From NCBI GenBank assembly GCA_028713145.1, contig JAQTOT010000004.1, positions 1-34,286 of the forward strand: 34,286 bases of DNA. The letters run 5' to 3'. Below the pieces are notes generated by a model, which was not told the origin of the DNA, made no database searches, and saw only the letters and a list, made by a program, of their open reading frames with translations. Below, piece by piece: positions 19,634 to 28,877 of the stretch. The stretch comes from Methylococcales bacterium (GTDB lineage: Bacteria > Pseudomonadota > Gammaproteobacteria > Methylococcales > Methylomonadaceae). Each line of letters opens with the position of its first letter. Position 1 is the stretch's first letter. Both the position numbers and the translations under genes were made by a program.

Positions 19634-20553
19634 TTGTTTGTTGGTTCATATAACACGGCTTGATTTCTACCTTGATTTTTTGCCGTGTAAAGCGCTAGGT
19701 CAGCGTGTTGAACTAATTTTTCTGCTGTTTTATTTTTGGATGGTATTTCTACTGCAACACCTGCACTCAATGTTAGCCTTCCAATGTTTGATTCAGCGTG
19801 CAGCAAGTTTAATTCTCTCAAGCTACGACACAGGGCATTAGCAATTTTTAACGCCACTTTTCCGTCTGTCATCGGTAAAATCAACCCAAATTCTTCACCA
19901 CCGTACCTTGCAACTAAATCACTACTGCGTTTGACGCTACGAATGAGCAAATTCGCCACTTCACGCAAACAATCATCACCTGCTTGATGTCCGTAATAAT
20001 CGTTGTAATTTTTAAACCAATCAACATCAATCATCACAACTGACAGATATTGCCGCATGCGCGTCGCACGTTGCCATTCTTGTGTGAGCTGTTCGTCAAA
20101 TTTACGTCGATTAGCCACGCCTGTTAAACCGTCCGTCATCGCAAGTTGCAATAATTTTTCACGAGCGCATTTGAGTTCAATTTGGTAGGAAACCCGCAAT
20201 TTAACAATAGCGGCACAAAAAGGTTTGCAAATATAATCAGCTGCGCCCATTTCAAGACCTAAAATTTCATGATCTGTATGCGACTTTATTGTGATAAAAA
20301 TAATCGGAATGTCACGGGTTAAATGGTCGGATTTCATCAATCGACATACTTGATAACCATCCATCTCAGGCATCATCACATCAAGTAACATCACATCGGG
20401 TTTTTCTTGCATCGCTACGCGCAATGCTTGTTTGCCATCTGTTGCAAACAAAATGTGATATTCATTATCAAAAATGGCGGCGAGCGCACGAATGTTGTTT
20501 GGATCGTCATCGACAATCAAAATGCGTTGCCTGATTGGTTCAGCATTCATCAT
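19630..20553 (-). CDS. Response regulator diguanylate cyclase (REC-GGEEF)
   Basis: REC motif VMLLDVMMPEMDGYQV; MTDGLTGVANRRKFDE; active site YGGEEFGLI with RSSD I-site five residues upstream. Confidence 0.95.
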   Translation of the reverse strand: MMNAEPIRQRILIVDDDPNNIRALAAIFDNEYHILFATDGKQALRVAMQEKPDVMLLDVMMPEMDGYQVCRLMKSDHLTRDIPIIFITIKSHTDHEILGLEMGAADYICKPFCAAIVKLRVSYQIELKCAREKLLQLAMTDGLTGVANRRKFDEQLTQEWQRATRMRQYLSVVMIDVDWFKNYNDYYGHQAGDDCLREVANLLIRSVKRSSDLVARYGGEEFGLILPMTDGKVALKIANALCRSLRELNLLHAESNIGRLTLSAGVAVEIPSKNKTAEKLVQHADLALYTAKNQGRNQAVLYEPTNN

Positions 20554-23143
20554 TGTTTCCTTTCAAAAAATGTAATGTAATTTTATCTAACACAGGCAAT
20601 GCGGATTGAAAATCCAATTGGTCTAACCATTCTGTTAATTGCTGCGTTTCCTCGCGCAACCCGTTGTGTATCAAATGACCTTTTATTTGTTCAAATAATT
20701 CAGTGGCATTGAAGTGATTACTACGCAATGCGACGTTAAATTGGGTGAGTAGTTTGGAAAATTCAATGTCATCAAGCTCATTTTCCATTGCTGGGTTTTC
20801 GACGGAGATTGGTGGTAACAAGGTAATGGCATTTAGCGCGATAGTCAGCGTGCGTGCGAGTTCTGCTAATAAGGTTTCAATGTTTTCATATTGTTCACAA
20901 TGTAAGGCAAATTCAAGTGCATCGGCGGCGGCGCGTAATTCTTGTGCGGCAAGCGTGCCTGCAACGCCTTTGAGTGAATGCGCTAAATGCTCGGCATGAA
21001 AAAAATCTTTCTCACTAATCCATTGCGTTAATTCGGCAATGGCATTTTGATAACGAGGCACGAAACTAAGTAATAATTGATGCAATAATTTAGGGTCATC
21101 ACCTGTGAATTTTAAGGCTTTTGCTAAATCAAACGGTGGCAAATCGGTTGGCAATAAATCCCAGTGAACGATCTTTTTTTCAATGGGTTTGAGTTCATAA
21201 TCTACCGTTAACCAACGGTTTAAAATACTGACCAATTTATCGATTTCAATGGGTTTGGTTAAATGATCATTCATACCCGCCGCCAAACTTTTTTCTTTAT
21301 CGCCAATCATCGCGTGCGCCGTCATGGCAATAATGGGCAGAGTTTGCAGATGTTTTTCTTGACGAATTAAGCGTGTAGCACTCAAACCATCCATGATAGG
21401 CATTTGAATATCCATCAACACTAAATCAAAATTTTCGCTCAAAACACGCGCTAAACCTTCTTGTCCATTATTTGCAACGCTAACTTCTAGTCCCATGGAC
21501 GTTAATAGTTCAAGTGCGACTTGTTGATTTATTTCATTATCTTCAACAAGTAAAATGCGTTGCGTGTGATAAGTAGGATAATCGCTTGATGTTTTTTCAG
21601 TTTCATTGAACATTTCTAATCCCTCTACACAACGTGGCAATAACACATTAAACGTAAATGTGCTGCCTTGTCCTTCTTCACTGCTCACTTGAATTTCCCC
21701 CCCCATCAATTCCACTAATTGTTTGCAAATTGTAAGACCTAATCCTGTTCCGCCATATTTGCGCGTTGTTGAGGTATCGGCTTGTGAAAAGGGTTGAAAT
21801 AAGCCATTCAATTGTTCTTCGTTCATGCCAATGCCCGTATCAGACACGCAAAAACACAATTCGGCTTCATTTTCAAACACATTTCTTGGCTCAATAGACA
21901 TCATGACTTCGCCTTTATGGGTAAATTTCACCGCGTTCCCTAGCAAATTGAGTAGAACTTGTCCTAAACGCAATGAATCACCAATAAAATAATGTGGTGT
22001 ATTGATAGCCACTTTGAAATTCAGCGAAATCCCTTTTTGCTCGGCGCGAATTTTGAGCATATCAAGCAAATCAATCAGTAATTTATCAAGTGAAAAAGGC
22101 GTGCTTTCAATCGTCATTTTCCCCGCTTCAATTTTAGAAAAATCTAAAATGTCATTGATAATGGCAAGTAATGCTTGTGCTGCCGTTTCAATTTTTTCCA
22201 AATAATCGCGTTGTTTTTCTGTTAATTCCGTTCGTTGTGCTAATTGCGTCAATCCCATAATCGCATTCATCGGCGTGCGAATTTCATGACTCATATTGGC
22301 TAAAAAGTCAGATTTTGAATGACTCGCCGCATCCGCAGCGTTTAGAGCTTTTTGTAAATCAAGTGTTTGTTCATCAACAATTTCTCGCAAATGCTTTAAA
22401 TGGTGCGAAAGGGCTTGCTCGGCTTCATCACGTTGTTGAAAACTTAAATTCAATTGACGCAACATCTCATTAAACGCATCAACTAAACGTCCAAATTCAT
22501 CATTGTTTTCTTTAATTGCCTGCACATTGTAGCTTTTTGCACTTGTCACGCTATGAATGAAATTAACGATTCTGATAATTGGCGTTGAAATGATGCGTTG
22601 TAATTTCAACGACAATAACAGTGCGAGCGCAAGCGTGACACCAAAAGCACTCAGTAACATCAAAGTAAAATCCAACAACTTTTTGTTAAAGGAATCAAAA
22701 CTTGAACGTAAAACTAAATAGCCCAGTAATTCACCATGCAAATCAATAGGCTGCGTAATTTGTATAAAATCTGCTGTCTCAATTTGCGGGGGCAGGGTTA
22801 ATAAATCATTTTCAGCAATCAATTGACCTGTGTAATGCCCATTTCGATAAGCATCTAACAGCTCTTGCTGCGCGTTATAAAGTCCTGCGAACAAAATATC
22901 AGGATTATGTTTTAACGCACCAAGCGTTTTGCGGGTCGTAGAATCATCCATAAACGCAAGTGAAGCTAAACTATTTTCAGAAATAATTTCGGCTTGTGTT
23001 TGCAAATTGTGAATCAAATCACGCTTTGCAAAAGTCATTTCGTAAGTGAATAAAATTAAACTGAACACCAAAAGCGCAAGAATACTGCTTAACGCGGTAA
23101 TGAAAATTAACTTTGTTTTAATCGAGCAATCTTTAAACATCAT
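20540..23143 (-). CDS. Hybrid sensor histidine kinase (periplasmic sensor, HAMP, HisKA, HATPase, REC, Hpt)
   Basis: Two TM segments; [18 protein letters not shown] (H box), [12 protein letters not shown] (N box), [32 protein letters not shown]; Hpt [14 protein letters not shown]. Confidence 0.95.
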   Translation of the reverse strand: MMFKDCSIKTKLIFITALSSILALLVFSLILFTYEMTFAKRDLIHNLQTQAEIISENSLASLAFMDDSTTRKTLGALKHNPDILFAGLYNAQQELLDAYRNGHYTGQLIAENDLLTLPPQIETADFIQITQPIDLHGELLGYLVLRSSFDSFNKKLLDFTLMLLSAFGVTLALALLLSLKLQRIISTPIIRIVNFIHSVTSAKSYNVQAIKENNDEFGRLVDAFNEMLRQLNLSFQQRDEAEQALSHHLKHLREIVDEQTLDLQKALNAADAASHSKSDFLANMSHEIRTPMNAIMGLTQLAQRTELTEKQRDYLEKIETAAQALLAIINDILDFSKIEAGKMTIESTPFSLDKLLIDLLDMLKIRAEQKGISLNFKVAINTPHYFIGDSLRLGQVLLNLLGNAVKFTHKGEVMMSIEPRNVFENEAELCFCVSDTGIGMNEEQLNGLFQPFSQADTSTTRKYGGTGLGLTICKQLVELMGGEIQVSSEEGQGSTFTFNVLLPRCVEGLEMFNETEKTSSDYPTYHTQRILLVEDNEINQQVALELLTSMGLEVSVANNGQEGLARVLSENFDLVLMDIQMPIMDGLSATRLIRQEKHLQTLPIIAMTAHAMIGDKEKSLAAGMNDHLTKPIEIDKLVSILNRWLTVDYELKPIEKKIVHWDLLPTDLPPFDLAKALKFTGDDPKLLHQLLLSFVPRYQNAIAELTQWISEKDFFHAEHLAHSLKGVAGTLAAQELRAAADALEFALHCEQYENIETLLAELARTLTIALNAITLLPPISVENPAMENELDDIEFSKLLTQFNVALRSNHFNATELFEQIKGHLIHNGLREETQQLTEWLDQLDFQSALPVLDKITLHFLKGNNDEC

Positions 23144-23703
23144 GGTTGCGGCTCTTTTGACAAAGTTAATAGTTGAGAACTAATTTTTAAGCCTGATAAA
23201 AGAGCTTGAGAATTATTGATAAAAAAGCGGATTTTTTGGTTATCTTCAAACAAATAAATGATGCCTTGATCAAGGATATTTTTTTGTTCGCCAACGGTGA
23301 GAATCGATTTTTTACGAAGCGTTGCTAATACATCTGCTGGCACCACATTTGGAAAATAAAGTAACTGGCATTCGTCGAAATTAGCCTGTGCGTCTACCGT
23401 TTGCACACTAATTTGCAAACCACTCATCATTTTTCCCGCATAGGCTTGTTTTAGTAATTGACCAAAATGCGCGTCATCATAAACACAATAAGTAAAAACA
23501 GACGGTTTTGTTGCCCATTCGGTGAATTGGCTGAAATGAAATAAATAGGCAATTTTGATTTTTTCTGTGCGCTCGACTTCGGTATCTGCAAAAGCAAAAA
23601 CAGGTGAAAAACAGCAAAGTCGCAAAAACAACACGAACGCGCATACTATGCGAAAAATTCGCGTTGTTTGAAAAGTATTCTCGCAGCCAGTTATATTCAG
23701 CAT
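23140..23703 (-). CDS. YfiR-like (DUF4154) periplasmic protein
   Basis: Signal peptide; KIKIAYLFHFSQFTEWATKPSVFTYCVYDD and C-terminal GIIYLFEDNQKIRFFINNSQALLSGLKISSQLLTL are YfiR-type; ATGA overlap with the kinase gene. Confidence 0.85.
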   Translation of the reverse strand: MLNITGCENTFQTTRIFRIVCAFVLFLRLCCFSPVFAFADTEVERTEKIKIAYLFHFSQFTEWATKPSVFTYCVYDDAHFGQLLKQAYAGKMMSGLQISVQTVDAQANFDECQLLYFPNVVPADVLATLRKKSILTVGEQKNILDQGIIYLFEDNQKIRFFINNSQALLSGLKISSQLLTLSKEPQP

Positions 23704-23711
23704 TCTAGCGT

Positions 23712-25739
23712 TTAATATGAAAGACCAACGGTGAAATATACTCGGCGAGTTTCTTGTGGTAAACGTGGCAAGCCACCGCTTAACGCACTGCCGTCAGGCA
23801 AAGGAATCGTAGCAAAACTATCGTTCAAATTCACGGTGTAATACTTGGTATCAAACACATTATTAACACCTAAATCAAAACTGAATTCTGCCGAATTCAG
23901 GGGCAACGCATAATGTACGTTACTGTCAAAAATCGTCACACCGTGTGCAGATTTGCCCTTATAAATGACATTCGATTCATGTGAGTCTACATCATCAAAC
24001 CAGCGTCCCGTAAATCGGAAAGTAAATTTATCCTGTGAATACAGTAAATTACTTTTAATCATGTGTTTGGGGACATTCGTGACATCAACCATCTTATTTA
24101 ATTTCTCAGCATCTTGTCTGCCTAGCGTATAAACATAATTCACATCTGCGCTAATGCCATTTTCAAAGTTTTGCGATTCTCCGACTTGAAAACCATACGT
24201 TTTAATCGTCGCTAAATTATTGTTTGTATTGGGTTTGCCTGTAAAAACGTTATTCACAACGCGAATAATATCGGTGCCAACGTTATAAAACCCCGACAAT
24301 TTAAACGCATTATTTTTGAAGGGCTGGGCATTTAAACCTAATTCATAAGTTTCCAAACGCTCAGGTTTCAACCCCAAATTTGCTCGATGAAAAATAGGGT
24401 CTTGTGGCGTATTCCACGTTTCATAAATTAAATACGGAGATGGTGCAAGATAAGACGTTCCCCACGCGCCAAAGAAACGTAAATCGTTTAACGCTTGCCA
24501 TGAAAAGCCTAAACGTGGATTAAAATCAGGATCATAACGTGAATCCGAATCCATCCGTAGCGAGCCGTTTAAAACAAGTGTTTCTGTTAAATCGTAATTT
24601 AACTGACTGAAAACGGCATAATTTTGGTAATCCGTATGTTTAATTAACGAACTGGCATCCGCACTATTTTTGGGTTGTGAGTGCATAAAACTCAATTCGA
24701 CACCTGTTAACCAATTAACGTTACCTTTTAAATAAGCAACTGTCTCATTGAATCGCATCGCATCGCCATGCCATGAAATTGGCGCACTCGCGCCCCAAGC
24801 ACGATAACTTGAACCATCTGCCAACTCTGTACTTTCATAACTCAAACTGGTTTTGGCTTGCCAAAATGGATTGATGTCCCAGTTATAGGTTGCGTTTGCC
24901 ATTTGATTAACGGTTTCAAAAAACGCTTTACCAGAATAATCATAGCTAATCGGTGGCGCAGGATTAAACGACAAACTGGTATTTGCATTGTTATGAATAC
25001 GGTAATAACTGAGTGTTAAATCTTTGTAGTTAGCTTTGAAATGAATGTTGTGATTTTGCTCTGTTAAATCAACAGGCGTTTTGCCGTAAATTTCTGGGTA
25101 ATTTTGACTTAAATTTTCCTGTGCGCTGTTATGAAAACTGCCTGACAAAGACACGTTAATGTCTTCGTTAATTTTTTTCCCCGCCGCGACTTGCACTTCG
25201 GCAGTATCGCGCGTTGCACCTGTGGCTTTAATTTTTATGCCATTTAAATCGTTACCGCTTTGCGTGACGATGTTAATGGTGCCAAGCATGGCATCTGCGC
25301 CATAAATGGATGAAGAAGAACCTAAACTAATTTCAACTTGTTTTACATCAAGCAGCGGCATGGCGTGATAAAACGCAGTGGGTTCACCTGTTGGTGCTTT
25401 GACTTTATTACCGTCAATTAACAATGTAATTTTGTCGTTAGCAAAAATGCCTCGTATGTAAATTTCAACGCCTGCTTTTTCGGTAGAAGCTAAATTTGCA
25501 AGGTGAATATCGGGGATATTTTTCAAAATGTCGGTTAAAAAACGATAGCCTTTGCGCGAAATTTCGTCTTGCGAAATAACGTATGCCGTGACAGGCGATT
25601 TGTTAATCGACATCGGCATTTTAGTAATCGAGGTGACTTGCACGTCCATTAACTGATCAAACGGAACGTCAGTAAATTGCCCTTCGGCGCACACGACTTG
25701 AGTAAAAACCAATGATAAGAATAGGGGATTTAGTTTCAT
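23712..25739 (-). CDS. TonB-dependent receptor (copy 1)
   Basis: Signal peptide, plug domain (PVTAYVISQDEISRKGYRFLTDILKNIPDI...YIRGIF...LLIDGNKV...GSSSSIYGADAMLGTINIVT), beta-barrel ending in aromatic TVGLSY. Confidence 0.93.
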   Translation of the reverse strand: MKLNPLFLSLVFTQVVCAEGQFTDVPFDQLMDVQVTSITKMPMSINKSPVTAYVISQDEISRKGYRFLTDILKNIPDIHLANLASTEKAGVEIYIRGIFANDKITLLIDGNKVKAPTGEPTAFYHAMPLLDVKQVEISLGSSSSIYGADAMLGTINIVTQSGNDLNGIKIKATGATRDTAEVQVAAGKKINEDINVSLSGSFHNSAQENLSQNYPEIYGKTPVDLTEQNHNIHFKANYKDLTLSYYRIHNNANTSLSFNPAPPISYDYSGKAFFETVNQMANATYNWDINPFWQAKTSLSYESTELADGSSYRAWGASAPISWHGDAMRFNETVAYLKGNVNWLTGVELSFMHSQPKNSADASSLIKHTDYQNYAVFSQLNYDLTETLVLNGSLRMDSDSRYDPDFNPRLGFSWQALNDLRFFGAWGTSYLAPSPYLIYETWNTPQDPIFHRANLGLKPERLETYELGLNAQPFKNNAFKLSGFYNVGTDIIRVVNNVFTGKPNTNNNLATIKTYGFQVGESQNFENGISADVNYVYTLGRQDAEKLNKMVDVTNVPKHMIKSNLLYSQDKFTFRFTGRWFDDVDSHESNVIYKGKSAHGVTIFDSNVHYALPLNSAEFSFDLGVNNVFDTKYYTVNLNDSFATIPLPDGSALSGGLPRLPQETRRVYFTVGLSY

Positions 25740-25777
25740 ATTTTAAACGTGAGCATTTTTGCGTAATTATGATGGGT

Positions 25778-27778
25778 TTAATATGACAAACCAACAGTTA
25801 AATACACTCGGCGAGTTTCTTGTGGTTGAACTGGCAGACTACCGCCAAAACTGTCATACAAAGGCACGACATAATATTTCGTATCAAGTAAATTATTTAC
25901 GCCTAAATCCACACTAAATTCTGCCGATTGAATCGGTTGCACATAATGGATGTTGCTATCAAAAATGGCTGTGCCGTGCATTTGATCCCCCTTGTAAATT
26001 TTATTCGATTCATGTGTGCCAATATCGTCAAACCAACGTCCTGTGAAACGAAAAGTGAAATTATCCCATGCGTAAAGCAGATTACTTTTTATCATGTGTT
26101 CGGGGGAATTCGTGATATTTACCATGCTATTTAATTTTTCTGCATCTTGCTGTCCTTGAGTTAATGTATAACTTAGGTCTGCACTCAAATCGCGCGTGAA
26201 TGTTTGACGTTCGACTATTTGAAGACCATACGTTTGCGACGTTGCAATGTTATCCCAAAAGCCAAGATTTCCTACGTTTGTCAATCTTATAAGGTCTTTA
26301 CCATCGGTAAAAAAGCCCGACATTTTGAGCGAATTCCCCTTAAATGGCTCAACGTTAAAACCTAATTCTGTCGTCATGGTTTTTTCTGGGCGCAAATTCA
26401 AATTAGGACGACCATAAGCGGGGTCGCTTGGCATATTCCATGTTTCATACATTGAAGACGGAGCCGGTGCTAAATATGACGTTCCGATAGAGCCAAAAAA
26501 TCGGAGTTCTGTCATTGCTTGCCAAGAGAAACCAAACCGAGGATTGAAAACAGGAGAGTAACGAGAATCGGCATCCATTCGCAATGAGCCATTTAATGCG
26601 AGTGTTTCGGTTATGTCATAATTGAGTTGTGTATAAACAGCGTAATTTTGATACCTGAGGTGATATTTTGGCAAAGTGGGTACATCGTATTGATTTCTGG
26701 GTAACGAATTCATCGCACTGACTTCGATACCACTTAGCCAATTGATGTCGCCTTTGAGATAAGCAAGTGTTTCTGAAAAACGTGCTGCCTCACCAAACCA
26801 TGTCATATTTTGGTCAGGCGTAAGACCTGTTTTAAAACTTGAGGCTTTTGATAATTCTGTACTTTCATAGCTTAAACTCGATTTTGCCTGCCAAAACGGA
26901 TTGATTTCCAAATTATAAGTGACATTTGCAGTTTGATTAGTGGGTTCCCAAATGGATGGTACACCAGAATAAAACTCAGGATTGAATGAAAGAACATTGT
27001 TATTTCGAGTTTGTGTGCGGTAATAACTGACGAGTAAACTTTTGTAATTTGCGTTGAAATGTAGATTTGAATTTTGTTCAGTTAAATCTAAAACGTTAGC
27101 TTTGCCATAAATTTCAGGATAATTTTCTTTCAAATTTTCTTGGCCTGAATGATGAAAACTTCCCGTTAATGAAACGTTAATATCTTCATTTATTTTTTTT
27201 CCAGCGGCGACTTGAACTTCTCCCGTATCGGCTGTTCCGCCCGTTGCTTTTATTTTCAAACCGTTTAAATCCCCCCCCGTTGTTGTCACTAAATTGATTG
27301 TGGCGAGCATCGCATCCGCACCATAAATGGATGAAGATGCACCTAAACTAATTTCAACTTGTTTGACACCGATGAGCGGCAAGGCATTGTAAAATGTCGT
27401 AGGTTCACCCGTCGGTGCTTTGATTTTATTACCGTCAACAAGCACCGTAATTTTGTTATTAGCGAAAATGCCGCGAATGTAAATCTCATTCACGCCTTTT
27501 TCGGAAAAAGCTAAATTTGTGACATAAAATTCAGGGGTATTTTTCAAAATATCAGTCAAAAAACGATAGCCTTTATGACTAATTTCATCTTGCGAAATCA
27601 CATAAGCGGTGACAGGGGATTTATTGAGAGACATTGGCATTTTGGTAATCGATGTGGTTTTCACATCGACTAATTCCTCCAATGGAATATCTGTAAATTT
27701 GTCAGTCTCTGCAAAGCCGTCTGAAAAAAAAACAGCCATTCCAATGAATGATACTAATGTGAGCCAATATAATGTCAT
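25778..27778 (-). CDS. TonB-dependent receptor (copy 2), paralogous to the preceding one; likely start MTLYWLTL (27778); ORF extends to 27823
   Basis: Signal peptide MTLYWLTLVSFIGMAVFFSDGFA-ETDKF; plug domain nearly identical to copy 1; C-terminal LTVGLSY. Confidence 0.92.
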   Translation of the reverse strand: MTLYWLTLVSFIGMAVFFSDGFAETDKFTDIPLEELVDVKTTSITKMPMSLNKSPVTAYVISQDEISHKGYRFLTDILKNTPEFYVTNLAFSEKGVNEIYIRGIFANNKITVLVDGNKIKAPTGEPTTFYNALPLIGVKQVEISLGASSSIYGADAMLATINLVTTTGGDLNGLKIKATGGTADTGEVQVAAGKKINEDINVSLTGSFHHSGQENLKENYPEIYGKANVLDLTEQNSNLHFNANYKSLLVSYYRTQTRNNNVLSFNPEFYSGVPSIWEPTNQTANVTYNLEINPFWQAKSSLSYESTELSKASSFKTGLTPDQNMTWFGEAARFSETLAYLKGDINWLSGIEVSAMNSLPRNQYDVPTLPKYHLRYQNYAVYTQLNYDITETLALNGSLRMDADSRYSPVFNPRFGFSWQAMTELRFFGSIGTSYLAPAPSSMYETWNMPSDPAYGRPNLNLRPEKTMTTELGFNVEPFKGNSLKMSGFFTDGKDLIRLTNVGNLGFWDNIATSQTYGLQIVERQTFTRDLSADLSYTLTQGQQDAEKLNSMVNITNSPEHMIKSNLLYAWDNFTFRFTGRWFDDIGTHESNKIYKGDQMHGTAIFDSNIHYVQPIQSAEFSVDLGVNNLLDTKYYVVPLYDSFGGSLPVQPQETRRVYLTVGLSY

Positions 27779-27795
27779 TAAGCAATTGTTTACCT

Positions 27796-28863
27796 TTAAA
27801 TTCCAACGATGGGTTCTATCCATTCAAAACTGGGTGCGCCATGAACATTATCACTGTCGCTAATACGCAAACTCATCATTTCATGAGCAATAGATGTCAT
27901 ATTGTGCATTCCATTGATAATCGCATCATATAAAATAGATGGATTGCCATTAAAAGCCTTTGCCAATTGGAAAAGCATTAAAGAGTATTGACTATTAAAT
28001 TCATCATTTAGAGATGCCAAATGAGAGCCGACTGGATAATCGGAACTTTTTGCATTACGTTTGATAGGAAATACGGCTTTATAATCGACTTCAAAATGTT
28101 CGCCAGAAGGCGGGTCTTTTGGTTTATCGCCAGCTTGATAATAACGACCACAGGCAATTTCGTTGAAACGAAAGTAATGGGCAATTTCATTTGGTTGCTC
28201 AAAATAGGTCTCATCACCATCAAAAATCGAATCATGCGAACCTTCGCCTTGTTTTATGATGACGTTCAATGCTTCTAATGCCGTTTCAAGCGAATGAATG
28301 AGAATTGGTTTTCCTCCACCAGCCCAATAATATCTTTCATTTATTTGATCATCTGTGTTGCCGCAAAACACCTCAGATTCTGGAAATTTCGAACACATCT
28401 TTTCCAATAATTCCATTATTTGCTTATAAAATTCACCAATGGTGATACCTGGAATTTCCACCTCTGGCGATTCATCTTGCACTGACGTTTTAGATATGAA
28501 ATTGGCGGGCATTTCAATTTGCTTGAAAATGTTGATTGCTTGAGGAGAAAACGCCTCCAAATTAACATCGAATTCCCTATCTTTAAATCGTTTGCCTTCA
28601 AATTCCAATCGTAGCGGATAAGTTGGGATATTTTGTTTTTGCAAACAAACTTTTCCGCCAAGACTAGAAATCAAATTCCCTACCAATGTCATGTGTAGCA
28701 TTTCTTCCATGAACACACTTCTTATCAAATTAGCAGATATTCGATTTTGATGCTTTTTCATACTTAAAAGAGCAGTCAAATAGGGCGGAATTGTTGATAA
28801 TTCCACCTCAAAAGCCGTTTGTAACTGTGCTAAAACGTTAGCTTTTTGATTTTGTAGAGTCAT
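27796..28863 (-). CDS. Ferritin-like protein of the iminophenyl-pyruvate dimer synthase (VioB/RebD C-terminal-like) family; start at MTLQNQK
   Basis: N-terminal helix pattern LQTAFEVELSTIPPYLTALLSM ... IRSVFMEEMLHMTLVGNLISSLGG (E...EExxH-type metal site), YFRFNEIACGRYYQ. Confidence 0.7.
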   Translation of the reverse strand: MTLQNQKANVLAQLQTAFEVELSTIPPYLTALLSMKKHQNRISANLIRSVFMEEMLHMTLVGNLISSLGGKVCLQKQNIPTYPLRLEFEGKRFKDREFDVNLEAFSPQAINIFKQIEMPANFISKTSVQDESPEVEIPGITIGEFYKQIMELLEKMCSKFPESEVFCGNTDDQINERYYWAGGGKPILIHSLETALEALNVIIKQGEGSHDSIFDGDETYFEQPNEIAHYFRFNEIACGRYYQAGDKPKDPPSGEHFEVDYKAVFPIKRNAKSSDYPVGSHLASLNDEFNSQYSLMLFQLAKAFNGNPSILYDAIINGMHNMTSIAHEMMSLRISDSDNVHGAPSFEWIEPIVGI

Positions 28864-28877
28864 ACGTTTTTCCTCCC

